Source: Cedecea neteri (lineage in GTDB: Bacteria; Pseudomonadota; Gammaproteobacteria; Enterobacterales; Enterobacteriaceae). From it: a DNA stretch of 64,000 nucleotides. The position numbers and the translations under genes are program-made. Position 1 is the stretch's first letter. Each line of letters opens with the position of its first letter. Under the pieces are notes generated by a model. It saw nothing but the letters and a program-made list of their open reading frames with translations, was not told the origin of the DNA and did no database searches. Of the stretch, positions 24,863-34,916 are shown in pieces. The stretch is taken from NCBI RefSeq assembly GCF_000757825.1, contig NZ_CP009451.1:3162001-3226000 (forward strand), in the 5' to 3' direction.

Positions 24863-25051
24863 TTCAAGGCTGTTTTTATTTGTCTTGTTATTAATTGATG
24901 GGTGTCAGGAAATAGCAATTATACGGGTGGTGACAAATGCATAATTACTCGCTGAAGGAGTTTTAATTATTTCTTGGTGTTAAAGGGTTGTGATTTTATG
25001 CGAAAACAGGAATTTCTTAATGCATTGATTATTAATGTTATTTATTCTCAG

Positions 25052-25069
25052 TTTGAATGGTTATTCATT
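25052..25069. promoter_or_regulatory. ARG box upstream of the arc operon
   Basis: TTTGAATGGTTATTCATT fits the 18-base ArgR consensus WNTGAAT-W4-ATTCANW with both TGAAT/ATTCA halves perfect. It is about 335 bases before arcA. Only a half-site is seen next to it, unlike the paired boxes before argI. Confidence 0.7.
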
Positions 25070-25308
25070 GTGGATTTTGTTTAATGCCGTGCAGGGAAGA
25101 AAATAGAACAATAGTTATTTTCAATCTGACATGAATGCAGTGAATGGAAACTGTGAGCGGGAAGAGTTTTTTCTTATTACTTACAATAAAACAAGGTGTT
25201 GGCGGTGTGTTCAAACTGACGGTGTATGAGGTTATGCCTTTTTTGTGCATAAAAAACGCGGGTGATGCACCAGACACGCAACATCTTTAGTAATAAACAT
25301 GCGGGGGA

Positions 25309-25344
25309 AAAGAAAACCCCTCGGACGGGAAAGCCGCCGAGGGG
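25309..25344 (-). terminator. Intrinsic terminator of argI
   Basis: On the reverse strand the arms CCCCTCGG and CCGAGGGG form a stem around a 12-base loop that can itself pair, followed by TTTTCTTTT. It lies 27 bases after the argI stop and separates argI from the arc operon. Confidence 0.85.
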
Positions 25345-25371
25345 CCAGGATAAGCCCTGGGAGCGAAAAAA

Positions 25372-26376
25372 CTATTTTGCCAGCGTGGCGACCATAACGG
25401 CCTTGATGGTGTGCATACGATTTTCAGCCTGGTCGAATACGACGCTGTGGGAAGACTCAAAGACTTCGTCGGTAACCTCCATGCCGCCGTGCAGGTCAAA
25501 CTCCAGCGCCATTTGCTTGCCCAGCGTGGTTTGATCATCGTGAAACGCCGGCAGACAGTGCATGAATTTGACCTGCGGATTGCCGGTTAACGCCAGCATG
25601 GTGCTGTTAACCTGGTAAGGACGCAGCAGGGCGATACGCTCGGCCCACTTCTCTTTGGCTTCGCCCATAGAGACCCAAACGTCGGTATAGATGAAGTCCG
25701 CGCCCTTAACTCCCGCGGCAACGTCTTCGGTTAACGTGATTTTCCCACCGGTTTTTTCGGCCATGGCCTGGCATTCGGCAACGAGTTTTTCGTCCGGCCA
25801 GCAGGCCTTCGGCGCCACAAGGCGCAGATCAAGGCCGGTCAGTGCGGCGGCCTCAAGCATGGAGTTACCCATGTTGTTGCGTGCGTCCCCGGCGTACACC
25901 AGCGTCATCTCATTCAGGTTTTTGCCCGGCAACTGTTCCTGCATGGTGAGCAAATCTGCCAGCAGCTGCGTAGGGTGATACTCGTTGGTCAGCCCGTTCC
26001 ACACCGGCACGCCCGCATAGCTGGCGAGGGTTTCGACGATATCCTGACCATAGCCGCGATACTGAATGCCGTCATAAATACGGCCCAGCACGCGTGCCGT
26101 ATCCTTAATTGATTCTTTATGCCCAATCTGGCTGCCGCTTGGGCCGAGGTAAGTGACGCGCGCGCCCTGGTCGTAAGCGGCAACTTCGAAAGAGCAGCGA
26201 GTACGAGTCGAATCTTTTTCGAAGATGAGCGCAATATTCTTGCCAGTAAGCTGCTGAATCTCATTTCCTTTTTTCTTATCGCTTTTCAGCCTGGCGGAAA
26301 GGACCAGCAATTCGTTAAGTTGAGCAGGGGTAAAATCGAGCAGCTTAAGAAAATTTTTCTGATAGAAGTGACTCAT
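25372..26376 (-). CDS. argI: Anabolic ornithine carbamoyltransferase ArgI
   Basis: 334 residues from the ATG at 26376 (AGGA upstream, [15 protein letters not shown]), the E. coli length. [10 protein letters not shown] binds carbamoyl phosphate and HCLPAFH binds ornithine. It makes citrulline from ornithine and carbamoyl phosphate in arginine biosynthesis. Paired ARG boxes at 26403-26441 mark it as the biosynthetic, arginine-repressed copy. It shares extensive identity with ArcB at 21435, so mixed trimers are possible. Confidence 0.95.
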   Translation of the reverse strand: MSHFYQKNFLKLLDFTPAQLNELLVLSARLKSDKKKGNEIQQLTGKNIALIFEKDSTRTRCSFEVAAYDQGARVTYLGPSGSQIGHKESIKDTARVLGRIYDGIQYRGYGQDIVETLASYAGVPVWNGLTNEYHPTQLLADLLTMQEQLPGKNLNEMTLVYAGDARNNMGNSMLEAAALTGLDLRLVAPKACWPDEKLVAECQAMAEKTGGKITLTEDVAAGVKGADFIYTDVWVSMGEAKEKWAERIALLRPYQVNSTMLALTGNPQVKFMHCLPAFHDDQTTLGKQMALEFDLHGGMEVTDEVFESSHSVVFDQAENRMHTIKAVMVATLAK

Positions 26377-26402
26377 TTTTTCCTCGCGTGGCACAAGCCT
26401 TT

Positions 26403-26441
26403 ATTGAATTAAAATTCAATTTATATGTATGAATATTCAAT
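26403..26441. promoter_or_regulatory. Paired ARG boxes at the argI promoter
   Basis: ATTGAATTAAAATTCAAT (26403-26420) is a perfect ARG box. After the standard 3-base gap, a second, 16-of-18 box covers 26424-26441. Two boxes 3 bases apart are the normal ArgR hexamer target. Confidence 0.92.
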
Positions 26442-26539
26442 TGCAACCCCGCGAGTTAAAACTTTGCCGTGAAAGGTGGAGGCAAACCCCGGCGTGTGTG
26501 AAAATGAGAGTATCTGCCTACACATTTGAGGAAAGGGCC

Positions 26540-26968
26540 ATGGCAAATCCAGAACAGCTGGAAGAACAGCGCGAAGAAACACGTTTAATCATTGAAGAAC
26601 TGCTGGACGACGGTAGCGATCCGGACGCGTTGTACACCATCGAACACCACCTTTCTGCGGATGATTTCGAAACGCTGGAGAAAGCCGCCGTTGAAGCTTT
26701 CAAGCTGGGTTATGAAGTCACCGACCCGGAAGAGCTGGAAGTTGAAGAAGGCGATACCGTCATCTGCTGCGACATTCTGAGCGAATGCGCGCTGAACGCT
26801 GAACTGATCGGTGCCCAGGTTGAACAGCTGCTGAATCTGGCAGAGAAATTCGGCGTGGAATACGACGGCTGGGGCACCTACTTCGAAGACCCGAACGGCG
26901 AAGAGGGTGAGGAAGGCGAAGAAGGCGACGAATATCAGGACGAAGACGACGACGGCGTGCGTCACTAA
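26540..26968 (+). CDS. rraB: Regulator of ribonuclease E activity B, RraB
   Basis: 142 residues from the ATG at 26540 (GAAAGGG upstream); E. coli has 138, and the difference is in the acidic tail, where here a run of [10 protein letters not shown] precedes DEDDDGVRH. It binds the C-terminal region of RNase E and inhibits mRNA decay. It is divergent from argI with the ARG boxes between, as in E. coli and Salmonella. The first ~37 residues of the longest in-frame reading (from 26429) are not part of the conserved protein. Confidence 0.96.
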   Translation: MANPEQLEEQREETRLIIEELLDDGSDPDALYTIEHHLSADDFETLEKAAVEAFKLGYEVTDPEELEVEEGDTVICCDILSECALNAELIGAQVEQLLNLAEKFGVEYDGWGTYFEDPNGEEGEEGEEGDEYQDEDDDGVRH

Positions 26969-27015
26969 AAGTAAGCGGTGCAGCGGCGTTCGGCCGCTGC
27001 GCTTCAGGATACCTC

Positions 27016-27777
27016 ATGGACTACCAGCAACTCCTCTCCCCGATAAACCAATTCCTGCTGTGCCCGACGCCCGAAGCGTGGATTCAAAAAGCCCGTCGCC
27101 CGGAAAATCTGACCCTGCTGTTAACCGACCATATGATTTGCGAACTGAAAGCCGCGCAAACCGCGATGCTGTTCGTCCGTAAATACGTTGCCGATAAAGA
27201 GGGTTCGCAGGCGCTACTGGCCTGGCTGCAGCCCTATGAGGCTTTTGCTTTTCGCGACGGTGAAGAGCCCGATTTTCTGGCGCTTCATAAAGGCCTGAAC
27301 AAAAGCATCATGCCGAAAACGAAGCACGGCTGGGGGCAGCAGCTTATCGACAGCATGGTATTGCTGATCAAAGAAGAGCTGCACCATTTTTGGCAGGTGC
27401 GGGAAATCATGATTGCCCGTAACATCCCGTACGCCAAAATCACCGCCAGCCGCTACGCTAAAGGTTTACTGAGTGAAACCCGCACTCATGAACCGCTGAT
27501 GTTGGTCGATAAGCTTATCTGCGGGGCTTACATTGAAGCGCGGTCTTGTGAACGATTTGCCGCGCTGGCGCCGCACCTGGACGATGAATTACAGCGTTTT
27601 TACCTGTCGCTGCTGCGTTCCGAAGCTCGGCATTATCAGGATTATTTAACGCTGGCAGAACAGATTGCCGGGGGCGATATCAGCGAACGCGTTCGCTTTT
27701 TTGGCCACGTCGAGGCTGAACTAATCCAAAGCCACGACGACGAGTTTCGTTTTCACAGCGGCGTGCCCGCAGACTAG
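27016..27777 (+). CDS. miaE: tRNA-(ms2io6A37) hydroxylase MiaE
   Basis: 253 residues. A ferritin-like di-iron protein with the expected carboxylate/His ligand patterns: KEELHHFWQVRE, GAYIEARSCERF and RSEARHYQDYL. It hydroxylates the isopentenyl group of ms2i6A37 to ms2io6A in tRNAs reading U-starting codons, using O2. E. coli K-12 lacks it; in Salmonella it sits right after rraB, as here (47 bases). A possible link to growth on dicarboxylic acids is known for Salmonella. Confidence 0.95.
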   Translation: MDYQQLLSPINQFLLCPTPEAWIQKARRPENLTLLLTDHMICELKAAQTAMLFVRKYVADKEGSQALLAWLQPYEAFAFRDGEEPDFLALHKGLNKSIMPKTKHGWGQQLIDSMVLLIKEELHHFWQVREIMIARNIPYAKITASRYAKGLLSETRTHEPLMLVDKLICGAYIEARSCERFAALAPHLDDELQRFYLSLLRSEARHYQDYLTLAEQIAGGDISERVRFFGHVEAELIQSHDDEFRFHSGVPAD

Positions 27778-27788
27778 AAGGATGAACC

Positions 27789-28604
27789 ATGAACTGGACC
27801 CACGTCATTATTGCAGGCTATGTCGGCGCCGCGATCGCCGCAGTGGTGGCGATATTTCGAAAGAAGGGCTGGGTCGGCAAAGTGGGCGCGGTGGTTATTG
27901 CGCTGGTCGCCATCATGGCGTGGAACATCCTTGACGTAAAATATCTGATTCCACGCGACAGATCCGGGCAGGAACTGGCCGAACTTGACGATGCTATGGC
28001 CCGGATGCCGGTTTACCAGGTGCTGAAGGAACAGGAGCCCGCGCTGTGGATGTCTATTCGCCAGCAGGCGGTGGAGATGCACCGGCAGGGGAAAACCGAG
28101 CAGGAGGTTATCGACACCATCCAGCCGCAAATCCTCGCCGTGGAGACGAAGCGTCTGCAAAGCGCGACGGATGACAACGTGGTGGCGTTTATGCAGGTGA
28201 ACATGCAGCAAACGGCGATGGTGCAGAAGTCCAGCGATGACGCCTGTTTCCGTTTCCTGTTCCCGGGCGTGAAGGGCGGGATCAACTCCCCGAAAATCTT
28301 GCCTCGCGACGTGACGATGCGCCGTATGCAGGTGGATGCGGCGATGATGCGCTCCGCCTACGGCCCGGACAAACACAGCGTTACCGACGCCGAACGCGAA
28401 CAGGCACGGCAGGACATTCAGCCTATCGTCCGGCAATTGACGAAGCGCTACGGCAGCGATCTGCAGCTGATGTCCGAGCCGCACAAAGCGGTGGGCAAAG
28501 AGGGGCTGGTTTGTAATCAGGTGCAGGAACTGTGGCGCAACGTGCTGCAGCTTCCTCCGGCCCGTGCGGCCGGGATTATCCGCCTGTCGGTTGCGCTGGA
28601 GTAG
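27789..28604 (+). CDS. Protein of unknown function with two N-terminal membrane segments
   Basis: 271 residues, not recognised. Two hydrophobic segments (about 5-22 and 31-45) precede a polar, helix-rich remainder, so the bulk is probably on one side of the inner membrane. It contains a pair of Cys (SSDDACFRF and EGLVCNQV) that could form a disulphide if the domain is periplasmic. It begins 12 bases after miaE (AAGGATG ribosome site) and likely belongs to the same transcript. No enzyme motif was seen. Confidence 0.75.
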   Translation: MNWTHVIIAGYVGAAIAAVVAIFRKKGWVGKVGAVVIALVAIMAWNILDVKYLIPRDRSGQELAELDDAMARMPVYQVLKEQEPALWMSIRQQAVEMHRQGKTEQEVIDTIQPQILAVETKRLQSATDDNVVAFMQVNMQQTAMVQKSSDDACFRFLFPGVKGGINSPKILPRDVTMRRMQVDAAMMRSAYGPDKHSVTDAEREQARQDIQPIVRQLTKRYGSDLQLMSEPHKAVGKEGLVCNQVQELWRNVLQLPPARAAGIIRLSVALE

Positions 28605-28695
28605 CCCGCTGCGCAGCCTCAAAATCGCTTAAGACTTGAACAGTCACGCGCTTATCGCTAAGGTATGCGCGTTTTTTACCTTCCTGGAAAGCATC

Positions 28696-29286
28696 ATGAC
28701 CGCCATTGCCCTTATCGACGACCACCTTATCGTCCGCTCCGGCTTTGCCCAACTTCTTGGGCTCGAGGCTGATTTTCAGGTTGTGGCCGAGTTTGGTTCA
28801 GGGCGCGAGGCGCTGGCGGGATTGCCGGGGCACGGCGTGCAGGTCTGCATCTGCGATATCTCGATGCCGGATATTTCCGGGCTGGAGTTGCTTAGCCAAC
28901 TGCCGAAAGGGATGGCGATCATCATGCTGTCGGTGCACGACAGCCCGGCGCTGGTGGAGCAGGCGCTGAACGCCGGGGCGCGCGGCTTTTTATCCAAACG
29001 CTGCAGCCCGGACGAACTGATTGCTGCCGTGCGCACCGTGGCGACGGGCGGCTGCTACCTGACGCCGGATATCGCCATGAAGCTGGCGGCCGGGCGGCAG
29101 GATCCGCTGACGAAGCGCGAGCGGCAGGTCGCGGAAAAGCTGGCGCAGGGCATGGCGGTTAAAGAGATTGCTACCGAGCTGGGGCTGTCGCCGAAGACCG
29201 TGCATGTGCACCGCGCCAACCTGATGGAAAAGCTCGACGTCAGCAACGATGTGGCGCTGGCGCGACGTCTGTTTGACGGTTGGTAA
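28696..29286 (+). CDS. uhpA: Response regulator UhpA
   Basis: 196 residues, the E. coli length. The receiver domain has the phosphorylated Asp D54 (CICDISMPD) with the acidic pair D8-D9; the C-terminal LuxR-type helix-turn-helix contains [20 protein letters not shown]. When phosphorylated by UhpB it activates uhpT. I chose the ATG at 28696 (GGAAAG upstream) over an in-frame start at 28636. Its TAA overlaps the uhpB start. Confidence 0.97.
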   Translation: MTAIALIDDHLIVRSGFAQLLGLEADFQVVAEFGSGREALAGLPGHGVQVCICDISMPDISGLELLSQLPKGMAIIMLSVHDSPALVEQALNAGARGFLSKRCSPDELIAAVRTVATGGCYLTPDIAMKLAAGRQDPLTKRERQVAEKLAQGMAVKEIATELGLSPKTVHVHRANLMEKLDVSNDVALARRLFDGW

Positions 29287-30788
29287 TGCGGACTTTCCTC
29301 TCCCGGCTGATCGCCGTTATCGCCAGTTTCTTTATCTTCTCCGCCGGCTGGTTTTGCCTGTGGAGCATTAGCCTGCATCTGGTGGAAAGGCCCGAGCTGG
29401 CGGTGCTGCTGTTTCCCTTTGGGCTGCGTTTAGGGCTGATGCTGCAATGCCCGCGCGGCTACTGGCCGGTTCTGCTGGGTGCAGAATGGCTGATGCTGGC
29501 CTGGCTCGCGCAGGAAGTGGCCCTGGCCCATCTGCCGCTGTTGATGCTGGGAGGGGTGTTCACCGTCGTACCGGTGGCGCTGATTTCCCGCTATCGCCAT
29601 CAGCGTGACTGGCGCACCCTGCTGCGGCAAGGTGCGGCGCTTATCGCCGCCGCGCTGCTCCAGTCGCTACCTTGGCTGGGCCAGGGGCAAGAATCCCTCA
29701 ATGCGCTATTGCTGACGCTGACCGGTGGCTTAACGTTGGCGCCGACCTGCCTGGTGCTCTGGCACTATCTGACCAGCACCGTCTGGCAGCCTCTCGGTCC
29801 GGGGCTGGTTTCCCAGCCGGTCAACTGGCGCGGGCGTCACCTGATTTGGTATTTGCTGCTGTTTGCCGTCAGCCTCTGGCTACAGCTGGGTTTGCCCGCC
29901 GAACTTTCCCGTTTTACGCCGTTCTGCCTCGCGCTGCCGATTATCGCCCTCGCCTGGCACTACGGCTGGCAGGGGGCGCTGATTGCTACCCTGATGAACG
30001 CCATTGCGCTGATAGCCAGCCAGACCTGGCACGATCATCCGGTGGATCTGCTGCTGTCGCTGCTGGCACAAAGCCTGACCGGGCTGTTGCTCGGCGCGGG
30101 GATCCAGCGTCTGCGCGAGCTTAACCAGTCTCTGCAAACGGAGCTGGCGCGGAATCGCCGCCTGGCCGAACGCCTGCTGGAAACCGAAGAGAGCGTACGG
30201 CGGGAAGTGGCGCGCGAGCTGCACGACGATATCGGGCAGACGATCACGGCGATTCGCACCCAGGCCGGTATTGTCCAGCGTCAGGCGCCGGAAAACGAAG
30301 GCGTGAAGCGCAGCGGGGCGCATATCGAACAGCTTTCGCTTGGCGTTTATGACTCGGTTCGTCGCCTGCTGGGGCGCTTGCGTCCGCGCCAGCTGGATGA
30401 TTTGTCCCTTGAGCAGGCCGTACGCTCCCTGATGCGTGAAATGGAGCTCGAAAGCCGCGGCATCGTCGGCCATATCGACTGGCAAATCGATGAGCCCCTG
30501 CTTAGCGAAGGGCAGCGCGTGACGCTGTTCCGCGTTTGTCAGGAAGGGCTCAACAACATTGTGAAGCACGCCAGCGCCAGCGCGGTAACCCTGCAGGGCT
30601 GGCAGCAGGCAGAGCGGCTGATGCTGGTGATTGAAGATGACGGCAGCGGTTTGCCGCCGGGGTCCGGGCAGCAGGGCTTTGGGCTTACCGGGATGCGCGA
30701 ACGCGTCACGGCGCTGGGCGGAACGTTCGCGATTTCCTGCACTCACGGCACGCGCGTCAGCGTAAGCCTGCCATTGCGCTATCTCTAA
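29286..30788 (+). CDS. uhpB: Sensor histidine kinase UhpB
   Basis: 500 residues, the E. coli length. The N-terminal half has about eight membrane spans (MASE1-like); the C-terminal half has the HisKA_3 domain with H313 ([10 protein letters not shown]) and an HATPase_c ATP-binding domain ([27 protein letters not shown]). It receives the signal from UhpC when external glucose 6-phosphate is bound and phosphorylates UhpA. The start codon shares one base with the uhpA stop (TAATG), implying translational coupling. Confidence 0.97.
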   Translation: MRTFLSRLIAVIASFFIFSAGWFCLWSISLHLVERPELAVLLFPFGLRLGLMLQCPRGYWPVLLGAEWLMLAWLAQEVALAHLPLLMLGGVFTVVPVALISRYRHQRDWRTLLRQGAALIAAALLQSLPWLGQGQESLNALLLTLTGGLTLAPTCLVLWHYLTSTVWQPLGPGLVSQPVNWRGRHLIWYLLLFAVSLWLQLGLPAELSRFTPFCLALPIIALAWHYGWQGALIATLMNAIALIASQTWHDHPVDLLLSLLAQSLTGLLLGAGIQRLRELNQSLQTELARNRRLAERLLETEESVRREVARELHDDIGQTITAIRTQAGIVQRQAPENEGVKRSGAHIEQLSLGVYDSVRRLLGRLRPRQLDDLSLEQAVRSLMREMELESRGIVGHIDWQIDEPLLSEGQRVTLFRVCQEGLNNIVKHASASAVTLQGWQQAERLMLVIEDDGSGLPPGSGQQGFGLTGMRERVTALGGTFAISCTHGTRVSVSLPLRYL

Positions 30789-30797
30789 GGGGCAAGC

Positions 30798-32126
30798 ATG
30801 TTCAGTTTTTTAAAAGTACCGCCCAGCGTCGCGCCGCTTAGCGACAAAAGTGAGATTGATGCCCGCTACCGCTACTGGCGCCGTCATATCCTGATAACTA
30901 TCTGGCTAGGCTACGCGCTGTTTTACTTTACCCGCAAAAGCTTTAACGCCGCCGCGCCGGAAATCCTCGCCACCGGCGTGATGGAGCGCACCGATATCGG
31001 CCTGCTGGCGACGCTGTTTTACATCACCTACGGCCTGTCGAAGTTCTTCTCCGGGATCGTCAGCGACTTCTCCAATGCCCGTTACTTTATGGGCATCGGG
31101 CTGATAGCCACCGGCATCGTGAATATCCTGTTTGGCTTCTCGACCTCGCTTTGGGCGTTTGCGCTGCTGTGGGCGCTGAACGCCTTTTTCCAGGGCTGGG
31201 GGTCGCCGGTCTGCGCCCGCCTGCTGACGGCGTGGTATTCCCGCAGCGAGCGCGGCGGCTGGTGGGCGGTATGGAACACGGCGCACAACGTGGGCGGGGC
31301 GTTAATCCCCATCATCATGGGCGCAGCGGCGTTACAGTACGGCTGGCGCGTCGGGATGATGATTGCCGGCGGGCTGGCGATTATCGCCGGGCTGTTTCTG
31401 TGCTGGCGGCTGCGCGACAGGCCGCAAACCGTGGGCTTACCGGCGGTCGGCGACTGGCAGCATGACGAGCTGGAAATCGCCCAGCAGCAGGAAGGGGCCG
31501 GGCTGACGCGCAAAGAAATCCTCTACAAGTACGTGCTGGTTAACCCTTATATCTGGCTGCTGTCCCTGTGCTACGTGCTGGTGTACGTGGTGCGAGCGGC
31601 TATCAACGACTGGGGCAATCTTTATATGTCGGAGACGCTCGGCGTCGGACTGGTTACCGCCAACTCGGCGGTGACGATGTTTGAGCTGGGCGGATTTATC
31701 GGCGCGCTGGTGGCGGGCTGGGGTTCGGACAAACTGTTCAACGGCAATCGCGGGCCGATGAACCTGATCTTCGCCGCCGGGATTCTGCTTTCCGTTGGCT
31801 CGCTGTGGCTGATGCCTTTTGCCAGCTACGTGATGCAGGCGGCCTGCTTCTTTACCACCGGCTTCTTCGTGTTTGGCCCGCAGATGTTGATTGGCATGGC
31901 GGCGGCCGAGTGCTCGCACAAAGAGGCGGCGGGGGCGGCCACGGGATTTGTCGGGCTGTTTGCCTACCTGGGGGCATCGCTTTCCGGCTGGCCGCTGGCG
32001 CGGGTGATCGACATCTGGCACTGGAACGGCTTCTTCGCGGTGATCGCGATAGCCGCCGGGATATCGGCTTTGCTGCTGCTGCCGTTTTTAAACGCCCAGG
32101 CGCCGCGCGCCGCCAGCGAAGCGTGA
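30798..32126 (+). CDS. uhpC: Hexose-phosphate sensor UhpC
   Basis: 442 residues, a 12-span major facilitator of the organophosphate:phosphate antiporter family. Close to UhpT in sequence but used as the receptor for external glucose 6-phosphate; it controls UhpB. It starts 9 bases after uhpB (AAGGGGC ribosome site). The arginine pair expected for the substrate site family and the motif YALFYFTRKSFN near residue 40 are present. Confidence 0.96.
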   Translation: MFSFLKVPPSVAPLSDKSEIDARYRYWRRHILITIWLGYALFYFTRKSFNAAAPEILATGVMERTDIGLLATLFYITYGLSKFFSGIVSDFSNARYFMGIGLIATGIVNILFGFSTSLWAFALLWALNAFFQGWGSPVCARLLTAWYSRSERGGWWAVWNTAHNVGGALIPIIMGAAALQYGWRVGMMIAGGLAIIAGLFLCWRLRDRPQTVGLPAVGDWQHDELEIAQQQEGAGLTRKEILYKYVLVNPYIWLLSLCYVLVYVVRAAINDWGNLYMSETLGVGLVTANSAVTMFELGGFIGALVAGWGSDKLFNGNRGPMNLIFAAGILLSVGSLWLMPFASYVMQAACFFTTGFFVFGPQMLIGMAAAECSHKEAAGAATGFVGLFAYLGASLSGWPLARVIDIWHWNGFFAVIAIAAGISALLLLPFLNAQAPRAASEA

Positions 32127-32138
32127 TGCATCTCACCC

Positions 32139-32160
32139 TTTTGCCCCAAGAAGGGCAAAA
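32139..32160. terminator. Hairpin after uhpC
   Basis: TTTTGCCC and GGGCAAAA form a perfect 8-bp stem with a 6-base loop, 12 bases after the uhpC stop. No T-run follows on the + strand, so it is a weak terminator or a processing hairpin. Confidence 0.5.
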
Positions 32161-32180
32161 CTAAGAAATATTCCCGGTTC

Positions 32181-32226
32181 GGCCTGGATGCTGTCTCAGG
32201 CCAGTTTGCTCGCTGATTTTTACAAT
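32181..32226 (+). promoter_or_regulatory. Candidate UhpA-controlled promoter of uhpT
   Basis: GGCCTG (32181-32186) and CAGGCC (32197-32202) form an inverted repeat. TACAAT (32221-32226) is a fair -10 hexamer, 18 bases downstream of it. The dyad overlaps the expected -35 position, where UhpA binds in E. coli. Assignment to UhpA is inferred from position. Confidence 0.6.
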
Positions 32227-32264
32227 GCCTGCCATTAAGCAGGTATTCATATCAGGAGTCATCC

Positions 32265-33656
32265 ATGCTGGCCTTTCTAAACCAGGTGCGCAAGCCCACC
32301 CTGGATCTGCCGCTCGAAGTGCGGCGCAAAATGTGGTTCAAACCGTTTATGCAGTCGTATCTGGTGGTGTTTATTGGCTACCTGACGATGTACCTGATCC
32401 GCAAAAACTTTAACATCGCCCAGAACGACATGATCTCCACCTACGGGCTGAGCATGACGCAGCTGGGGATGATCGGCCTTGGCTTCTCCATCACCTACGG
32501 CGTGGGCAAAACGCTGGTTTCGTATTACGCGGATGGGAAGAACACCAAGCAGTTCCTGCCGTTTATGCTGATCCTTTCCGCCATCTGTATGCTCGGCTTC
32601 AGCGCCAGCATGGGCGCGGGTTCGGTTAGCCTGTTCCTGATGATCGCCTTCTACGCGCTAAGCGGCTTCTTCCAGAGCACCGGCGGGTCGTGCAGCTATT
32701 CGACCATCACCAAATGGACGCCACGCCGCAAGCGCGGCAGCTACCTGGGTATGTGGAACATCTCCCACAACCTCGGCGGCGCGGGCGCGGCCGGTGTCGC
32801 CCTGTTTGGCGCGAACTACCTGTTTGACGGCCACGTCATCGGGATGTTTATCTTCCCGTCCGTTATCGCGCTGATTGTCGGTTTTATTGCCCTGCGCTAC
32901 GGCAGCGACTCCCCGGAGTCTTACGGTCTCGGCACCGCAGAAGAGCTGTTTGGCGAAGAGGTCAGCGAAGAAGATAAAGAAGCCGAAGATAACTCGATGA
33001 CCAAATGGCAGATCTTTGTTGAGTATGTGCTGAAAAACAAAGTGATCTGGCTGCTGTGCTTCTCCAACATCTTCCTGTACGTGGTGCGCATCGGCATCGA
33101 CCAGTGGTCCACCGTGTACGCCTTCCAGGAGCTGAAGCTCTCCAAAGAAGTGGCGATTCAGGGCTTCACCCTGTTTGAAGTGGGCGCGCTGGTTGGCACC
33201 CTGCTGTGGGGCTGGTTGTCTGACCTCGCCAACGGCCGCCGTGCGCTGGTGGCCTGCGTGGCGCTGGCATTGATCATTGCTACGCTGGGCGTGTATCAGC
33301 ATGCGAGCAACCAGTACGTTTACCTGGCTTCGCTGTTCGCGCTTGGTTTCCTGGTCTTCGGGCCGCAGCTGCTGATTGGCGTGGCCGCCGTGGGCTTCGT
33401 ACCTAAGAAAGCCATCGGTGCAGCAGACGGCATCAAGGGCACCTTCGCTTACCTGATTGGCGACAGCTTTGCCAAGCTGGGCCTGGGGATGATTGCCGAC
33501 GGCACGCCGATCTTCGGCCTGACCGGCTGGGCGGGCACCTTTGCCGCGCTCGATGCTGCCGCAATCGGCTGTATTGTGCTGATGGCCATCGTGGCGATAT
33601 TTGAAGAGCGTAAAATTCGCCGTGAGAAAAAAATCCAGCAGCTGAAGATAGCCTAA
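32265..33656 (+). CDS. uhpT: Hexose-phosphate:phosphate antiporter UhpT
   Basis: 463 residues, the E. coli length, with 12 membrane spans and the family signature near [18 protein letters not shown] (residues 34-51). It exchanges external sugar phosphates (and fosfomycin) for internal phosphate. Preceded by its own promoter (32181-32226) and followed by a strong terminator, so it is a separate transcript from uhpABC. AGGAG lies 8 bases before the ATG. Confidence 0.97.
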   Translation: MLAFLNQVRKPTLDLPLEVRRKMWFKPFMQSYLVVFIGYLTMYLIRKNFNIAQNDMISTYGLSMTQLGMIGLGFSITYGVGKTLVSYYADGKNTKQFLPFMLILSAICMLGFSASMGAGSVSLFLMIAFYALSGFFQSTGGSCSYSTITKWTPRRKRGSYLGMWNISHNLGGAGAAGVALFGANYLFDGHVIGMFIFPSVIALIVGFIALRYGSDSPESYGLGTAEELFGEEVSEEDKEAEDNSMTKWQIFVEYVLKNKVIWLLCFSNIFLYVVRIGIDQWSTVYAFQELKLSKEVAIQGFTLFEVGALVGTLLWGWLSDLANGRRALVACVALALIIATLGVYQHASNQYVYLASLFALGFLVFGPQLLIGVAAVGFVPKKAIGAADGIKGTFAYLIGDSFAKLGLGMIADGTPIFGLTGWAGTFAALDAAAIGCIVLMAIVAIFEERKIRREKKIQQLKIA

Positions 33657-33676
33657 GCGTCCTGGTGAACGCTTCC

Positions 33677-33702
33677 AGCCCGGCATAACGCCGGGCTTTT
33701 TT
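33677..33702 (+). terminator. Intrinsic terminator of uhpT
   Basis: AGCCCGGC and GCCGGGCT form an 8-bp stem with a 5-base loop, followed by TTTTTT. Confidence 0.93.
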
Positions 33703-33812
33703 ATGCCTGCGGTTAACCCCGGCGTGAGGCATTACGGAGAAAAGTGATTGCGCTATACTGCCCGGCATTCATTGCTAGCAAATTGTCGTCAAGCTGCCGG
33801 GTATCTAACTTT

Positions 33813-34265
33813 ATGATTTGGATTATGTTGGCCACGCTATGTGTGGTGTTTGTTGTCGGCTTTCGGGTACTCACCTCTGACTCCCGACGGGCGATCCGCC
33901 GGCTGAGTGAGCGGCTGGGGATCGATGTGGTGCCGGTTGAGTCGATGATCGATCAGATGGGGAAAGCGCAGGGCGACGCGTTTTTGCAGTATCTACACCG
34001 CCCGGACGAGTCTCATCTGCAAAATGCCGCTCAGGTGCTGCTTGTCTGGCAGATGGTGATTGTGGACGGCAGCGATCAAAATCTCCAGCAGTGGTACCGG
34101 AGGCTGCAAAAGGCCCGGCTTGCCACGCCGATAACCGACGCTCAGGTTCGCCTGGCGCTGGGCTTTTTACGTGAAATGGAGCCGGATAAGTCAGATATTA
34201 GCGCCTTTCAGATGCGCTATAACGGCTACTTCCAGCCTGAAGATGGCGTCCACTGGCTGCACTGA
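33813..34265 (+). CDS. yicN: YicN, DUF1198 family membrane protein
   Basis: 150 residues from the ATG at 33813. It begins MIWIMLATLCVVFVVGFRVL, one membrane anchor, followed by a soluble helical part. It matches YicN of E. coli nearly throughout, including the end AFQMRYNGYFQPEDGVHWLH. The function is unknown. In E. coli yicN also lies next to uhpT, so the uhp block appears to have moved as a unit. The ribosome site is weak. Confidence 0.88.
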   Translation: MIWIMLATLCVVFVVGFRVLTSDSRRAIRRLSERLGIDVVPVESMIDQMGKAQGDAFLQYLHRPDESHLQNAAQVLLVWQMVIVDGSDQNLQQWYRRLQKARLATPITDAQVRLALGFLREMEPDKSDISAFQMRYNGYFQPEDGVHWLH

Positions 34266-34285
34266 GACTCGTTTTTGCGCTGTGA

Positions 34286-34807
34286 TCACAGCGCTTTGAG
34301 CATCGTGACTTCGCAATCCACGTGGCCGGTGCAGCCGAGCGGGGCAGGAATATGCTCGAAGCCAAGGTGTTCATATAAACCAACGGCCTCTTTCAGGAAC
34401 GCCGTGGTTTCCAGATAACAGCGCTTAAAGCCCTGGGCACGGGCGTGATCCAGCGCCTGCAGCGCCAGCTTTTTCGCCAGGCCTTTGCCGCGAACCACCG
34501 GCAGGAAATACATCTTCTGCAGTTCACAAATGTCCGGCTCGCTACACGATAACGGCGCCACGCCGCCGCCGCCCACCACTTCGCCATTAATTTCCACCAC
34601 CCAGTACGCATGGCCTGGCTGGCTGTAGAGCTGGTACAGCTCATCAAGGTTAGGGTCCGCGACGGTATAGCCTTTATCGGCGGTCAGGCCGTATTCGGCC
34701 GATACCTGTCGAATAACCCGGGCGATCGCCGAATTATCTTCGGCAGTAATCCGGCGCAGCTGGAGCTTCATATCAACCGGAGCAGTGGTGTTCATCATGC
34801 GACTCAT
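34286..34807 (-). CDS. yjgM: GNAT-family acetyltransferase YjgM
   Basis: 173 residues of the Gcn5-related N-acetyltransferase fold, with the acetyl-CoA motif [16 protein letters not shown] (RGKGLA) and the preceding beta strand LQKMYFLP. It lies between yicN and valS where E. coli has yjgM; the neighbour yjgN is absent. Its substrate is not certain. The start is ambiguous: ATGs at 34807, 34798, 34795 and 34771 lack a clear ribosome site, and the E. coli protein is slightly shorter. Confidence 0.85.
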   Translation of the reverse strand: MSRMMNTTAPVDMKLQLRRITAEDNSAIARVIRQVSAEYGLTADKGYTVADPNLDELYQLYSQPGHAYWVVEINGEVVGGGGVAPLSCSEPDICELQKMYFLPVVRGKGLAKKLALQALDHARAQGFKRCYLETTAFLKEAVGLYEHLGFEHIPAPLGCTGHVDCEVTMLKAL

Positions 34808-34916
34808 AGGCTTAGGGAAGGATAAAAGGAGTTAATAGCACTTCATTACGGAGGGTGCAAGCTGGATAAAAAACGCCCCACACCGAAGTGCAGGGCGGAT
34901 TATGCAGTGCGACTGA

